Below are positions 34,901-40,192 of a stretch of DNA of 64,000 nucleotides, one piece after another (position 1 is the stretch's first letter; each line of letters starts with the position of its first letter). The notes under the pieces are model-generated. The model did not search any database. It was not told the origin of the DNA and saw only the letters and a program-made list of their open reading frames with translations. Source of the stretch: Lampris incognitus (Eukaryota; Chordata; Actinopteri; Lampriformes; Lampridae); contig NC_079213.1 in NCBI RefSeq assembly GCF_029633865.1, forward strand, positions 100,090,064 to 100,154,063, given 5' to 3'. A program made the translations under genes and the position numbers.

Positions 34901-36342
34901 GATAAAAAAAGCCAAAAGACTTGTCCTCAAAAGCGAGAATCAAACCAATTCAAATTTTCACTGACAGTCAAATTCAGTTTTTTCTTAAGATAAAATAACA
35001 GATGGCATGTTCATACACATAAATTGGGGTCTTGGTCTTTTATATTCATTCAGCCACAAGAAGGAGAAGAAGAAGGACAAGGATCGAGAGAAGGACAGGG
35101 ACCGTAAGGAGGACAGGGACCGTAGTCGAGATGAACGTGAGCGCTCCACTAGTAAGAAGAAGAAAAGCAAAGACAAGGAGAGAGAGCGGGACCGCAAGTC
35201 TGATGGCGAGAAAGGAGATGTAAAGGTTTGTTGTGCAGTAACATCTACAGTACACTCGTGATGGATATGAACCTTTTTTCCTGGGTCTGAATTTCCATTA
35301 TATTTTTATATCATGGTTCATCTGTTTTGTATTTTAGTTGAATTCATTTTTAGTAGTTCAATAATTTGAGTTTTAAAGTGTTGTTGGGTGACATTATTAA
35401 TACTAGAATGACCAAGGCGGTCATTTTGACCATTTTGGATTTTCAAAGTTTAATAACTTTTTGGGGGGGGAAAAGATACAGACCTGCCACTCCCTGAATG
35501 CTCCTAAAATTGCATATATTTGCATTAAAATTAGGTTTCGATCAATTGCACAGAAAAAAAGTTATAAGATCTACCTAAAATGACCACGAGCGGTCAAAAT
35601 GGTGGCTCGTATTTGATCGTGCACGTTATGTCATTATTTATGACGTGTGTTGGTCGCGTCATTTCCTTCGCGAAGTTCATTCCTCTGTCCTAGAAACACA
35701 CTAGCGTTCTCCAGTGCAGAGTGATAGTCTAAACTTGATTTTTGATTATTGCCAACATGTCTGGTTACAGACGCACCATGACTACCACCAAAGCATTGCA
35801 GTATTTACAGGTGTTGGACAGCGGCCATTTGAAATTGTTTGAAAAATAGTATTAAAGTGTTAAAATGTTAATTTTGGTGTCAGTTTCTTAACAGACATAC
35901 TAACATATGTAATGCATTAATGTCTCAATTGGGTATTTATCTTGACAGAATATAGAGTCTAAACACCGGCGGTCCTTTTGACGGCCCATGGTCGTTTTAG
36001 GTAGAAGTGAAATCCCGGTCGTTCTCATGTTAAAGTAGTAATGACTGATGTGTGTCGTTACATTTTGGAGTCACCTACAGAAAAAGATGATCACTTACAC
36101 CGGTTCTGTTTGGATAGGTGACCCGGGATTATGACGAAGAGGAGCAGGGTTATGACAGCGAGAAGGAGGGTATTGGGGAGGAGGAAGAGGAGGAGGAGGA
36201 AGATGAGAGGAAGAGTGACTCGGACTCTGCCTCGTCATCCAAGGTTCAGGAGGAGTTGGAAAGAGCTGAGGGAGAACTCCCCAAGAAGTCCAAACTGAAT
36301 GGAGATGACCACCACCAGGAAGACATGGAGATGAGCGACTGA
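1038..36342 (+). CDS. srsf11: srsf11, serine/arginine-rich splicing factor 11 (12 coding exons)
   Basis: Nuclear SR-family splicing factor (p54 in mammals), which acts in pre-mRNA splicing. Exons: 1038-1159, 2106-2239, 4141-4250, 20677-20766, 23119-23165, 23265-23398, 25713-25794, 26058-26171, 28060-28149, 28251-28322, 35054-35225, 36118-36342. They total 1392 nt and keep frame throughout, giving 463 residues; the mammalian protein is about 484. Residues 1-85 form the RRM-like domain (VTNVSPSASSEQMRTLFGFL, then HLTNTVFVDRALIVVP). A Gly/Met-rich linker follows (about 100-152), then a short helix with EEAMKRVREAQSLISAAIEP near 193-212, RS/basic runs (213-389) and an acidic tail (390-463) with DYDEEEQGYDSEKE and NGDDHHQEDMEMSD. 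These signatures are specific to SRSF11 rather than its relative SREK1. All introns are GT/AG. No frame break is seen. Introns 3, 6, 8, 10 and 11 are swollen with transposons. Confidence 0.95.
1205..1346 (+). repeat. Degraded tRNA-derived SINE (AATAAAGG-tail family)
   Basis: It carries a box-B-like gggttcagatcc, then a ttgctgcgtgacc body and a cctgtcagataaaggc end. The better copy at 61411 has the same order. It lies in srsf11 intron 1. Confidence 0.5.
1347..2105 (+). other. Rest of srsf11 intron 1, nothing recognised
   Basis: Ordinary AT-rich intron sequence. No reading frame, terminal repeat or known family was recognised. Confidence 0.3.
2106..2239 (+). CDS. srsf11: srsf11 coding exon 2
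   Basis: The acceptor follows a T-rich tract and cag (2103-2105); the donor is gtgggt at 2240. The exon encodes the second half of the RRM-like domain, including SRVCFVKFHEP and HLTNTVFVDRALIVVPFAEG. It ends in phase 1 (G of GGA). Confidence 0.93.
2240..4140 (+). other. srsf11 intron 2, no transposon recognised
   Basis: A 1.9-kb intron without a recognised mobile element, which is unusual in this window. It has a GT/TC-rich low-complexity tract at about 3214-3262 and a tttattta run near 4010. Because SR-protein genes often hold a regulated poison exon, this and 5427-6060 are the places to look, but no such exon can be shown here. Confidence 0.35.
4141..4250 (+). CDS. srsf11: srsf11 coding exon 3
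   Basis: The acceptor is ttcttctccag; the donor is gtaagt at 4251. The exon encodes the conserved linker VIPDESKALSLLAPANAVAG followed by a glycine/leucine/proline stretch ending PTPNPLAS. It ends on a codon boundary. The following intron is 16.4 kb, almost all of it transposon. Confidence 0.93.
4425..5420 (+). mobile_element. piggyBac-like MITE, long (dimeric) form, copy 1
   Basis: Flanked by TTAA on both sides, with ends cactagaacgacc and (inverted) cactagaacaacc. Inside, the block from aagataaatacccaattgag to about attttaaaca occurs twice (about 4508-4625 and 4874-4995), so this is a partly doubled element. The second unit opens with actagaacgacc near 4815, a buried copy of the terminus. 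No coding capacity. TTAA targets and these ends suggest the piggyBac superfamily. Confidence 0.65.
5427..6060 (+). other. Intron 3 island without recognised repeats
   Basis: Sequence between two mobile elements. A GC-richer patch (about 5590-5670) with CpG-containing tgacgtcgccgtc stands out. No exon is supported. Confidence 0.3.
6070..6336. repeat. Foldback repeat with inverted arms of about 90 bp
   Basis: The left arm (about 6080-6165) carries gttgaatcagttcatctgga and gtttcatcactcatctaagt. The right arm (about 6250-6330) carries the same words as reverse complement. The loop is about 85 bp. I recognise this as a common dispersed fish repeat; the family name is not assigned. Confidence 0.65.
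6783..6940 (+). repeat. Common fish interspersed repeat (ctgcactttatatag family)
   Basis: Contains ctttatatagggcttttct, a ccactcaaagtgctg word and a cacacattcatacac word, an arrangement I recognise from many fish genomes. A related fragment is at 14975-15010. Inserted within the hAT 3' region. Confidence 0.5.
7960..9530 (-). pseudogene. LINE endonuclease and reverse transcriptase, L2-like, broken
   Basis: Two main open stretches on the - strand: 9302-8643 (endonuclease C-terminus and linker) and 8607-7855 (RT domain up to the SSAFN catalytic region), separated by a stop and followed by a frameshift near 7940. The FADD-type box is in the broken part (a gcagacgacac word near 7845). Not functional. 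Confidence 0.75.
9848..10770 (+). pseudogene. L1 ORF1 protein remnant
   Basis: Starts MSHCKRAKPASSVDKTPA. A predicted coiled coil follows (LQASLDSLQATVNSFQKRLT), then after frameshifts DRIDDLEN, NIPEGSEDGKDPVKF and RFQQKEAALRWARNHELKYQ, and PDEAQKFYDQ. This is the layout of fish L1 ORF1 RNA-binding proteins. Several frame changes between 10190 and 10480. Confidence 0.7.
11423..13448 (+). pseudogene. L1 ORF2 remnant (endonuclease and C-terminus, RT core deleted)
   Basis: The endonuclease starts near 11423 with WFISWNVKGFNGPVKR and FLQETHLL, changes frame near 11725, and continues with NVYAPNWDDDTF, GGDLNCVI and YSRIDYFFID. The catalytic RT block (YADD region) is absent. The C-terminal part resumes at about 12573 and ends with FKVLHRANFSKARLAKIYP and the Cys motif CDRCHNTPANLTHMFWSC. 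Typical L1 layout with an internal deletion. Confidence 0.75.
14615..15973 (+). mobile_element. RTE/Rex3-like LINE, 5'-truncated, inside the hAT transposase
   Basis: The C-terminal RT region (RRKAKLSIYQSIFVPTLTYG and HELWV, IQAAEMSFLRRVSGLSL) is at about 14650-14810. After a MITE insertion come RSSDIRRELGVEPLLLHVGR, LRWFGHLIKMPPGPLP and GRRPRDRLKAGWRDYVS (about 15640-15851). A 9-bp TSD gagtggaaa is at 14606-14614 and 15974-15982. Across it the hAT frame reads through (FPLL then RDFAMSM). Another fragment of the family is at 57076. The Rex3 label is by resemblance. Confidence 0.75.
14810..15633. mobile_element. Harbinger-like MITE, copy 1
   Basis: Terminal inverted repeats agccttctacagactgtgcg and its partner cgcacagtctgtaggaggct, with a 3-bp TSD TTA (14807-14809 and 15634-15636), as in PIF/Harbinger elements. 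It splits the RTE-like LINE between GLSL and RVRSS. A further insert with tatagtgcttttct lies at about 14950-15155. No transposase. Confidence 0.7.
17757..17821 (+). repeat. SINE tail fragment (gataagcgg...ggatggatgga)
   Basis: Contains gggataagcggcttggataa and (tgga)n, the 3' end of the SINE family seen in full at 37912 and 61012. It is flanked by tgtcaa (17751-17756 and 17822-17827), a short TSD in the foldback arm. Confidence 0.6.
18062..19223 (-). mobile_element. 5'-truncated LINE with C-terminal zinc-finger-like motif
   Basis: On the - strand: RT box ELQYADDNALVAHS (about 19075), then DHFTYLRSLLSSKANIDEEI, LYGSESWTTYSRHLKAL, QHQLRWTGHVICMPDSRLPK, HIDPKTLEDTA, and a C-terminal finger CPHYTKICGSRIGLFAHLKT (about 18160-18100) whose second Cys is now Tyr. 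A 7-bp TSD actgtca lies at 18055-18061 and 19224-19230. A long open stretch (18872-18039) remains. Clade not assigned. Confidence 0.7.
20062..20469 (-). mobile_element. RTE-type LINE 3' fragment (same family as 42054-44630)
   Basis: Encodes, on the - strand, YGLKTVALTKRQEAELEVTE, LSLGVTKKDSIRNEYIRGTA and ARLRWFGHVWRRDAGYIGRR, and ends with the same 3' sequence (agtagtagt tail) as the copy at 42054. A perfect 12-bp TSD ccatataagata is at 20050-20061 and 20470-20481. Only the C-terminal RT part is present; the frame is nearly open. Confidence 0.8.
20677..20766 (+). CDS. srsf11: srsf11 coding exon 4 (Gly/Met-rich linker)
   Basis: A 90-nt exon with a whole number of codons (phase 0 on both sides), acceptor ttttag and donor gtaaag. 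It encodes 30 residues rich in Gly, Met and Pro (GGTPFGGLGG, then MAAMGMPGPNMNPQ). The mammalian exon at this position is Ala/Leu-rich, so this is the least conserved part of the protein. Its symmetric phase means it could be skipped without breaking the frame. The acceptor tract is short. Confidence 0.85.
20894..21894. mobile_element. Harbinger-like MITE, copy 2
   Basis: Ends agcctcctacagactgtgcg and the inverted acagtctgtaggaagct, flanked by TAA/CAA. The interior matches copy 1 (ggcgatatctttggtcgtgg). At about 21085-21449 another element is inserted, with gcgatacgatatgtatcacg sequence and a cttacacccct end (hAT-like, left end unclear). Confidence 0.65.
22276..23020. mobile_element. Non-autonomous hAT-like element (agggttcc ends)
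   Basis: Inverted ends agggttcctacac and gtgaaccct with gttattc repeated on both outer sides (22269-22275 and 23021-23027), a probable 7-8 bp TSD. The interior has mirrored sub-terminal words such as ttccagac and cagacctggaa. It sits in srsf11 intron 4, ending 98 bp before exon 5. No transposase. Confidence 0.55.
23119..23165 (+). CDS. srsf11: srsf11 coding exon 5
   Basis: A 47-nt micro-exon with acceptor cttcctttcag and donor gtaagt. It encodes ALSADFLKLMQSMDP and the first two bases of a Lys codon completed by exon 6, matching the LAADQLLKLMSTVDPK segment of mammalian SRSF11. Confidence 0.9.
23265..23398 (+). CDS. srsf11: srsf11 coding exon 6
   Basis: The acceptor is tttttgtag; the donor is gtgagt at 23399. 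It encodes NPMAAGLNLNPGLKADASNK and then the conserved helix EEAMKRVREAQSLISAAIEP. Exon 6 is separated from exon 5 by an intron of only 99 bp. It ends with one base (A) that joins AT of exon 7 to make Asn. Confidence 0.93.
23676..25064. mobile_element. Non-autonomous hAT element with a piggyBac-like MITE inside
   Basis: Perfect 15-bp inverted ends tagggctgggcaata (23676 and, inverted, to 25064), with an 8-bp TSD matching at 6 of 8 positions (attcccta/atttgcta). The sub-terminal parts are rich in tatcgatata. Inside, from about 23794, is the second piggyBac-like MITE. In srsf11 intron 6. Confidence 0.7.
23798..24745 (+). mobile_element. piggyBac-like MITE, long (dimeric) form, copy 2
   Basis: Starts TTAA then cactaaaacgaccgggattt. 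It shares the doubled structure of copy 1, with a second unit opening at about 24190 after the same junction (aaaaactac, agaa/gaat, gacc). The right terminus is lost after a cacaaagttattaa word. Confidence 0.6.
25065..25712 (+). other. 3' part of srsf11 intron 6, nothing recognised
   Basis: AT-rich, with A-rich low complexity around 25260-25330. No gene or known family seen. Confidence 0.3.
25713..25794 (+). CDS. srsf11: srsf11 coding exon 7 (RS region)
   Basis: Acceptor tctgtag, donor gtaaga. It begins KKDEKRKHSRSRSRSRRRRS, the first RS block. RS repeats are phosphorylated by SR kinases in this family (family knowledge) and mediate protein contacts in the spliceosome. Confidence 0.92.
26058..26171 (+). 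CDS. srsf11: srsf11 coding exon 8 (RS region)
   Basis: Acceptor tctatag, donor gtcagc. It encodes arginine/serine-rich sequence such as RSKSRSRRRSHSRNRRRS. It is 114 nt, a whole number of codons, with phase 2 on both sides, so it can be skipped in frame. Confidence 0.9.
26172..26852 (+). other. 5' part of srsf11 intron 8, nothing recognised
   Basis: Plain intron sequence; no terminal repeats or coding remnants recognised. Confidence 0.3.
26853..27930. mobile_element. Non-autonomous hAT element (taggggtgtcac ends), perfect TSD
   Basis: Inverted ends taggggtgtcac (26853) and gtgacacccct a (to 27930), with a perfect 8-bp TSD atttccac at 26845-26852 and 27931-27938. It carries a SINE head at 27206-27320, a G run (27192-27200) and an 18-base C run (about 27779-27796). 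No transposase recognised. In srsf11 intron 8. Confidence 0.8.
27206..27320 (+). repeat. tRNA-derived SINE head fragment
   Basis: Box-A-like ggtggctcagtggctagcac and box-B-like gggttcgaacccc, then tctgtgtggtgtttgcatgt. It is the 5' part of the same SINE as the full copies at 37912-38253 and 61012-61344, here truncated after about 110 bases. Confidence 0.7.
28060..28149 (+). CDS. srsf11: srsf11 coding exon 9 (RS region)
   Basis: Acceptor ggggttag, donor gtgagt. It encodes the KKRSKTPPKSYSSARRSRS segment, close to the mammalian KRSKTPPKSYSTARRSRS. It is 90 nt with symmetric phase. Confidence 0.93.
28251..28322 (+). CDS. srsf11: srsf11 coding exon 10 (RS region, tandem acceptor)
   Basis: It encodes RRRRSRSGSRSPKRKLSRSP and the start of SPRR, matching the mammalian SPKRKLSRSPSPRR. 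The acceptor reads tagcag, two usable AG sites three bases apart, so the exon may start at 28251 or 28254. Both keep the frame and differ by one Arg. The donor is gtgagt. Confidence 0.9.
31031..31850 (+). pseudogene. hAT transposase remnant, ZBED1-like
   Basis: Starts MASAEPNTEKVTSVKEEQ, shifts frame, then the BED finger SVVWTYFGFRKEDAAQSQVM with CRTCLATVATTRGNTTNLFQ and HLRKHH. Further on are AVAEFIGKDMMPLNM, FFATTTDR, SLTVHFINDEFYLKSS and GENIAAGLREWLASWDLDEE, the order seen in ZBED1/hAT-Ac transposases. Frameshifts near 31100, 31340, 31490 and 31640; truncated before the catalytic C-terminal half ends. Confidence 0.7.
32190..32226 (+). repeat. tRNA-derived SINE head fragment (AATAAAGG-tail family)
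   Basis: gcgccccggtggctgacctg and gtaaagcgtg match the start of the SINE at 61411. It is cut off by the Tc1 element at 32229. Confidence 0.5.
32229..32740 (-). mobile_element. Truncated Tc1/mariner element, same family as 45253-46472
   Basis: The 3' terminal repeat cactcactggccactttatt begins at 32229 after TA. The C-terminal transposase region follows on the - strand (QSPDLNPIEHLWDVVDREIR, QYLVESMPRRIKAVLKAKGG), with a frameshift near 32490. It stops near the GIFSWHTLGPL region (about 32700), so the N-terminal half and one terminal repeat are missing. Confidence 0.8.
32750..33270 (+). repeat. LINE/SINE 3' region ending in catttcatgtacttctatac
   Basis: GC-rich body with two copies of a gctagcccatgcag-gttccga segment (about 32784 and 33045), then an AT-rich end with ggggaaactatatttcgttt and atgaaatgac, typical of fish L2/Rex1-type 3' tails. 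No RT frame seen. Confidence 0.45.
34011..34849 (+). pseudogene. C-terminal CCHC and restriction-like endonuclease region of the RLE LINE
   Basis: First LVDSPACQLYQKRGSLEHIL and SCCPKA: the knuckle expects Cys where Tyr stands in QLYQK, so it is damaged. A long frame from 34370 reads VVLLELTVPWEAQREEVQER, VECQRNGWKANYCKPVEV and RGFAGQSLYQVLVLLGL. The P-D ... E-L-T arrangement is that of the C-terminal endonuclease of R2-type elements. The RT and endonuclease parts are no longer in one frame. Confidence 0.65.
35054..35225 (+). CDS. srsf11: srsf11 coding exon 11 (Lys/Glu/Arg-rich)
   Basis: Acceptor ttcattcag, donor gtttgt (weaker than the others). It encodes a charged KKEKKKDKDREKDRDRK run, then SRDERERSTSKKKKSKDKER, close to the mammalian protein but with a longer DRDRKEDRDR repeat. 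It follows a 6.7-kb intron filled by nested transposons. Confidence 0.93.
35402..36034 (-). mobile_element. piggyBac-like MITE, short (single-unit) form, copy 3
   Basis: Flanked by TTAA (about 35398 and 36029). Ends tactagaatgacc and (inverted) catgagaacgaccggga; the interior matches copies 1 and 2 in reverse orientation (ctcaattgggtatttatctt). Unlike those copies it has one unit. In srsf11 intron 11, ending about 80 bp before exon 12. Confidence 0.65.
36118..36342 (+). CDS. srsf11: srsf11 terminal coding exon 12 with stop
   Basis: Acceptor ttggatag. It encodes VTRDYDEEEQGYDSEKE, an acidic run of about eleven Glu with one Asp, a Ser/Asp patch and the conserved end NGDDHHQEDMEMSD followed by TGA (36340-36342). 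The long Glu run is an expansion relative to the mammalian protein as I recall it. Confidence 0.95.
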   Translation: MTRDYDEEEQGYDSEKEGIGEEEEEEEEDERKSDSDSASSSKVQEELERAEGELPKKSKLNGDDHHQEDMEMSD

Positions 36343-37030
36343 CCCAACACACCATTCACGTCACACCCCACACCACGCTTTCCTTTTTTCTAAACGTAGC
36401 CGAAAGATTTGACTTATACCCAAAAGTTCTTTAGGTTGATTAGTTTTAATGGGAGAGTTGTTAACGAGTTTTGTTTTTTGAATTTTAGACGTCCTGCCTC
36501 CATCCACCCCTTCTCTCTCTCAAACTCCACAGAGTTCGGGAATGTCGTGTTCTCTCTGCGTTGGTCAGAGTGTTAGTCAGCATGTCACATATGAAGCAAT
36601 TTTTTTAAAAAATCCGAAAAAGGAAAATGAATTGTTTATGACATGGTTTTTAATTGTCACAGTGCTGTAAGTCAAAGTTAAAGGCCTTTTTGATTTTTTT
36701 TTTTAAACCGGTTTCCTTTTGTATTAAAATTTAGTATTCAGACGGTAGAAAGTTTGTATTTCCGCCTTTAACAGTGTGTATTTAAATTTCACTGGAGTGG
36801 ATTTGGACCCTTGCAAATTTGAGTGGTGATCATTTAAGACCTAGCATTATTTCTGCATTTGGTACAGTTGTTTTATTCTTCTCTCTTATGCCCTCAGTCC
36901 TTTTGTCGATGTCCCAACCATCCTATACCCCCAAGTGTAATCCGTAAATTGAAATGTTAGTTATTTCAATTAAATTACAGTATCTTCATATTTTACAACG
37001 GATGCTCTAATAAAACTGGGCTAAACTATC
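36343..37030 (+). other. srsf11: srsf11 3' UTR (probable)
   Basis: AT-rich sequence without recognised repeats between the stop codon and the first good polyadenylation signal. It contains several T runs and no long reading frame. The end is inferred from the AATAAA at 37009. Confidence 0.6.
37009..37014 (+). promoter_or_regulatory. srsf11: Putative polyadenylation signal of srsf11
   Basis: AATAAA, 667 bases after the srsf11 stop, followed by a T/G-containing stretch. It is the first canonical hexamer seen on the + strand after the stop codon. Confidence 0.55.
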
Positions 37031-37541
37031 AGCGTTGTATTCCATTATACTACAGGTGAAAGGAACCAGTCAGCTAAATAGAAAGTAACTTGCTGGGCAA
37101 TAATGGTCGACTCCACTGCTTTAAGATATGTGGGATTTTTATTTTTAGTATATTTTATATGAAAATAGTGTGGCAGGCTTGTACAAGTGGTCTTGCTGTA
37201 CAACAGACAAGACGTCGAAGTGAGAATACATAAAACAATGATTTGAGCCACTGAAGCTTTAGGAAGAAGCACACATCAGGTAGTGAAGAATGGAAATGTG
37301 AAGTGGAGAAAGAAATGTGCTTTGCTAATTAACATTGTTAAAAGCTTAACTATATCTGCAATATTTTCACCTTCAATACTGAACCGCAAGTTAGGAATGA
37401 ATTGAACCAAGCACAACATTGTACAGAATACTGGGTTTCAGATTGACATCTAACAGTTTTTATCTAAAAAAAAATGTCCCGCTAACCAACTCAATGAAGA
37501 TATGTTCCGAATTAGTTCTGTAATCTACAGAATGAGGGACC
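37031..37541. other. Gap between srsf11 and the downstream MITE, nothing recognised
   Basis: AT-rich, no reading frame or repeat recognised; probably the srsf11 downstream termination region. Confidence 0.3.
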
Positions 37542-37545
37542 TTAA

Positions 37546-38424
37546 AGGTAGAACGAGTAGGATTTGTCGGTTGGCCCCTCCCCTCGACTGAACGTCACCA
37601 GAAGGACACGCCCCCTGACTGCAGTGTCCAGAACACATCCCAGTGTGCAGGCCAACTCCGCGTGGCTCTTCATCCCCATCCTCTCCTTCAGTGCTCGCCA
37701 GCGGGTGAAAGCCGACCCCAGATTCACTCTTGTTTTGGAACGAGCTTTGTGCGCTTGCTGTTTCACCTCGCTATATTTGCGTATTTTCGGTGCTGTGTCC
37801 GCCATTGTCGTAGCTTCCTCTTGGATGTGTGCTTACGATTTCGATCTGGCACCTGGTCGCTACGTTTTTATAGAGTCCCGCGGCCCAGAGGTTAATGCCC
37901 AGAAACATCCCATCCATCCATTATCCAAACCGCTTATCCAGCTCTCAGGGTCACGGGGATGCTGGAGCCTATCCCAGCAGTCATTGGGCAGCAGGCGGGG
38001 AGACACCCTGGACAGGCCACCAGTCCAAACGGCAGACATGTTCACACTTAGGGACAATTTAGTATGGCCGACTCACCTGACCTACATGTCTTTGGACTGT
38101 GGGAGGAAACCCACGCAGACACGAGGCAAACATGCAAACTCCACACAGAGGACAACCCGAGATGACCCCAAAGTTTGGACTACCCTGGGGCTCGAACCCA
38201 GGACCTTCTTGCTGTGAGGCAACCGCGCTAACCACAGCGCCACTGTGCCGCCCAGAAACGTCCCGCGCACAGCAAAATAAGAAAACACAGGTAGAGGACA
38301 GGGTCTCTGCCGATACAGGCACCACCACACACGCCTAGTGTGGGTCATAAGTGACGATTGAGAGGGGTTATTTCTGTACGAGTCTATACGTTGATTTTTA
38401 GGAAAATCTTACTCATTCTACCTG
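37546..38424. mobile_element. MITE with TTAA flanks in the intergenic gap, holding a SINE
   Basis: Inverted ends aggtagaacgagtaggattt and (inverted) aggtagaatgagtaagattt, each next to TTAA (37542-37545 and 38425-38428). A recurrent fish element by these ends. A complete SINE (37912-38253) is inserted with a TSD agaaacatccc/agaaacgtccc. The long open frames crossing it have no recognised product. Confidence 0.65.
37912..38253 (-). repeat. Full-length tRNA-derived SINE
   Basis: Read on the - strand: ggcggcacagtggcgctg head, box-B-like gggttcgagcccc, a middle with tccaaagacatgtaggtcag and ctaaattgtccctaa, and a tail with gataagcggtttggataatg followed by (gatg)n. TSD agaaacRtccc. Same family at 61012, 56620, 63236, 27206 and 17757. 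Confidence 0.8.
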
Positions 38425-38874
38425 TTAAAGTCTTGTGCTTTCCTGTGGAAAGAAAACATTGGTGGCCCCCAAACGGTTGAAGGTGGATGAGATTAACAGG
38501 ATGAAGTGAAAGAAAACAAAATGTTTTAGACTTTTTTTAAACCAGCACAAAAGTCTATACAAAAATAAGAAATTCCACCTTGGTACAAACCAGAACCCTC
38601 TTGAATGAACTTGCATATCACCTCACATAAAAAAAATCCACAACACACTTGCAAAGCAAATCTTAATCCCGTCATCCCAAAGAAAACAGGAAAGGAGAAA
38701 TTAAATGAAAGCAATAGAAACTCATGAAACAATCATATTTACACAGTGCGCAGGAGGAAAGGCCTGGTTTTACATTACATGAAAATGGCATCAAGATTAA
38801 ACGTCCACATCGCTCGTTCATTCCCTACAGATCATTCTCAGGAAAAATAAAGTATGTTGTCATGTAAATCTATT

Positions 38875-40061
38875 TTTATTTTTTTGTTGTTGGATTGTAG
38901 AATAAGAAAGGTGAAAGGAATGCCGGTGAACCAGAACGGACCGGTTTCTTGGGTTTCCTTCAGATTTGAAGCTTTTTGTTTTGTGTCAAATGGAATTAAA
39001 TGCATCTGAAAGCATCAGCCAGAGGACGGCTCACTGAAACACCGGGTTTGCAAAATTATTCAAAGATGAACTGCAGTGAGAGGAAAAGAGTGTAAAACTT
39101 CAGTGACATAAACTACAATCCCCAAATAGATGTAGAAAAAGACCCCCCCCCCTCCAAAAAACCCAGCATTTTAACACTTGTCAATTCAAAGTGGAAATCT
39201 TTAACAATAGTATTTTTTATACTATTTGCAGACTAGTAATAGTATTCTGCGAGACAAACTCAAATTCCCCTACATTTCCCGAATTTTGTTTCACGTCTTC
39301 TCGGTGTGTAAAATAAACGTATTGGAACGTTGGTATGAAAATTTTTGCTTCAACCATCTTGGCCAGACTTCCATAGTCACTGAAAACAGGAAAACAAAAA
39401 CTTTTGATGAGTAACCCCTAAAAATTAAAATGTGTTGCTGCATCCTTAACATTCCAAACACGCAACTTCAGTGTTTTACTACAGGTCAGTTAAACACAAT
39501 CCCTTTAAACATTACGTACATATATACTTACACACATTAGCATCAACTGAACTCATCTTTCCTCTGTAAAAACCTCAAACAAACAAAAAAAAAATCTCGG
39601 TTTAACTTCAATGCCCTTCCATGGGTGAGATGTCCGGCCCCTCCAGGACAGCCGATGAACGTTGCTTTGCGTAACTTACTCATCGGCGGAGTCCGATCCA
39701 AAGTGAGATAAAACGTAGAATGGACTATGAACTATGCTCCAAAATCACCTTCACGGAACAAAACCTGTCTGACTTCCTGCCCCGGTCGGACATCATCGGC
39801 ATTAATGCCGGTCAGGTCCCCGAGACGGTTTAAACTCGGGTGTGGAGGGCGACAGGCCCTTCTGGTGTCCTGAAGCGATGCCCGGGGCATTTGTTCTGTA
39901 GCTGAACCTGACCTCTGACCTCCCTGTGAAGGCCATTAAGAGATGGGAGTACTCCCTAGAGTATTTGTGATCATTTTTATCGTTATTACTTTGGAGGTGT
40001 TTTGGAGCATAGTGTCGCTGAGCTCTACACGGGCTTCTTTCCAGATGTCCAGCCTGGCAGG
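38875..40061 (-). other. ankrd13c: ankrd13c 3' UTR (probable) with AATAAA at 38880-38875
   Basis: About 1.2 kb after the stop codon with no recognised repeat. It contains GC-rich patches near 39620-39910 and an A-rich stretch. The first clear AATAAA on the - strand reads from 38880 down to 38875. The transcript may run further. The two convergent polyadenylation signals would be about 1.9 kb apart. Confidence 0.5.
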
Positions 40062-40192
40062 TTAAAGGTCGGGGAACCGGCTGGGGTCCTCCTTGTATTC
40101 AATGGGAATGGTGAAAATGGACTCGTCGAACTCATCGTAGCGGAATTCCTGAAAGGTCACGGTGGCGGTGATTGTAGGGAATACAGGGATGT
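40062..40192 (-). CDS. ankrd13c: ankrd13c terminal coding exon with stop
   Basis: Acceptor cctgcag. It encodes DIPVFPTITATVTFQEFRYD, EFDESIFTIP and EYKEDPSRFPDL, then TAA (read from 40064 down to 40062). The end matches the mammalian C-terminus. Confidence 0.95.

Noticed and set aside
37564-38217. 217-codon open frame as a gene
   Set aside because: It spans a MITE and an antisense SINE and has no recognised domain.
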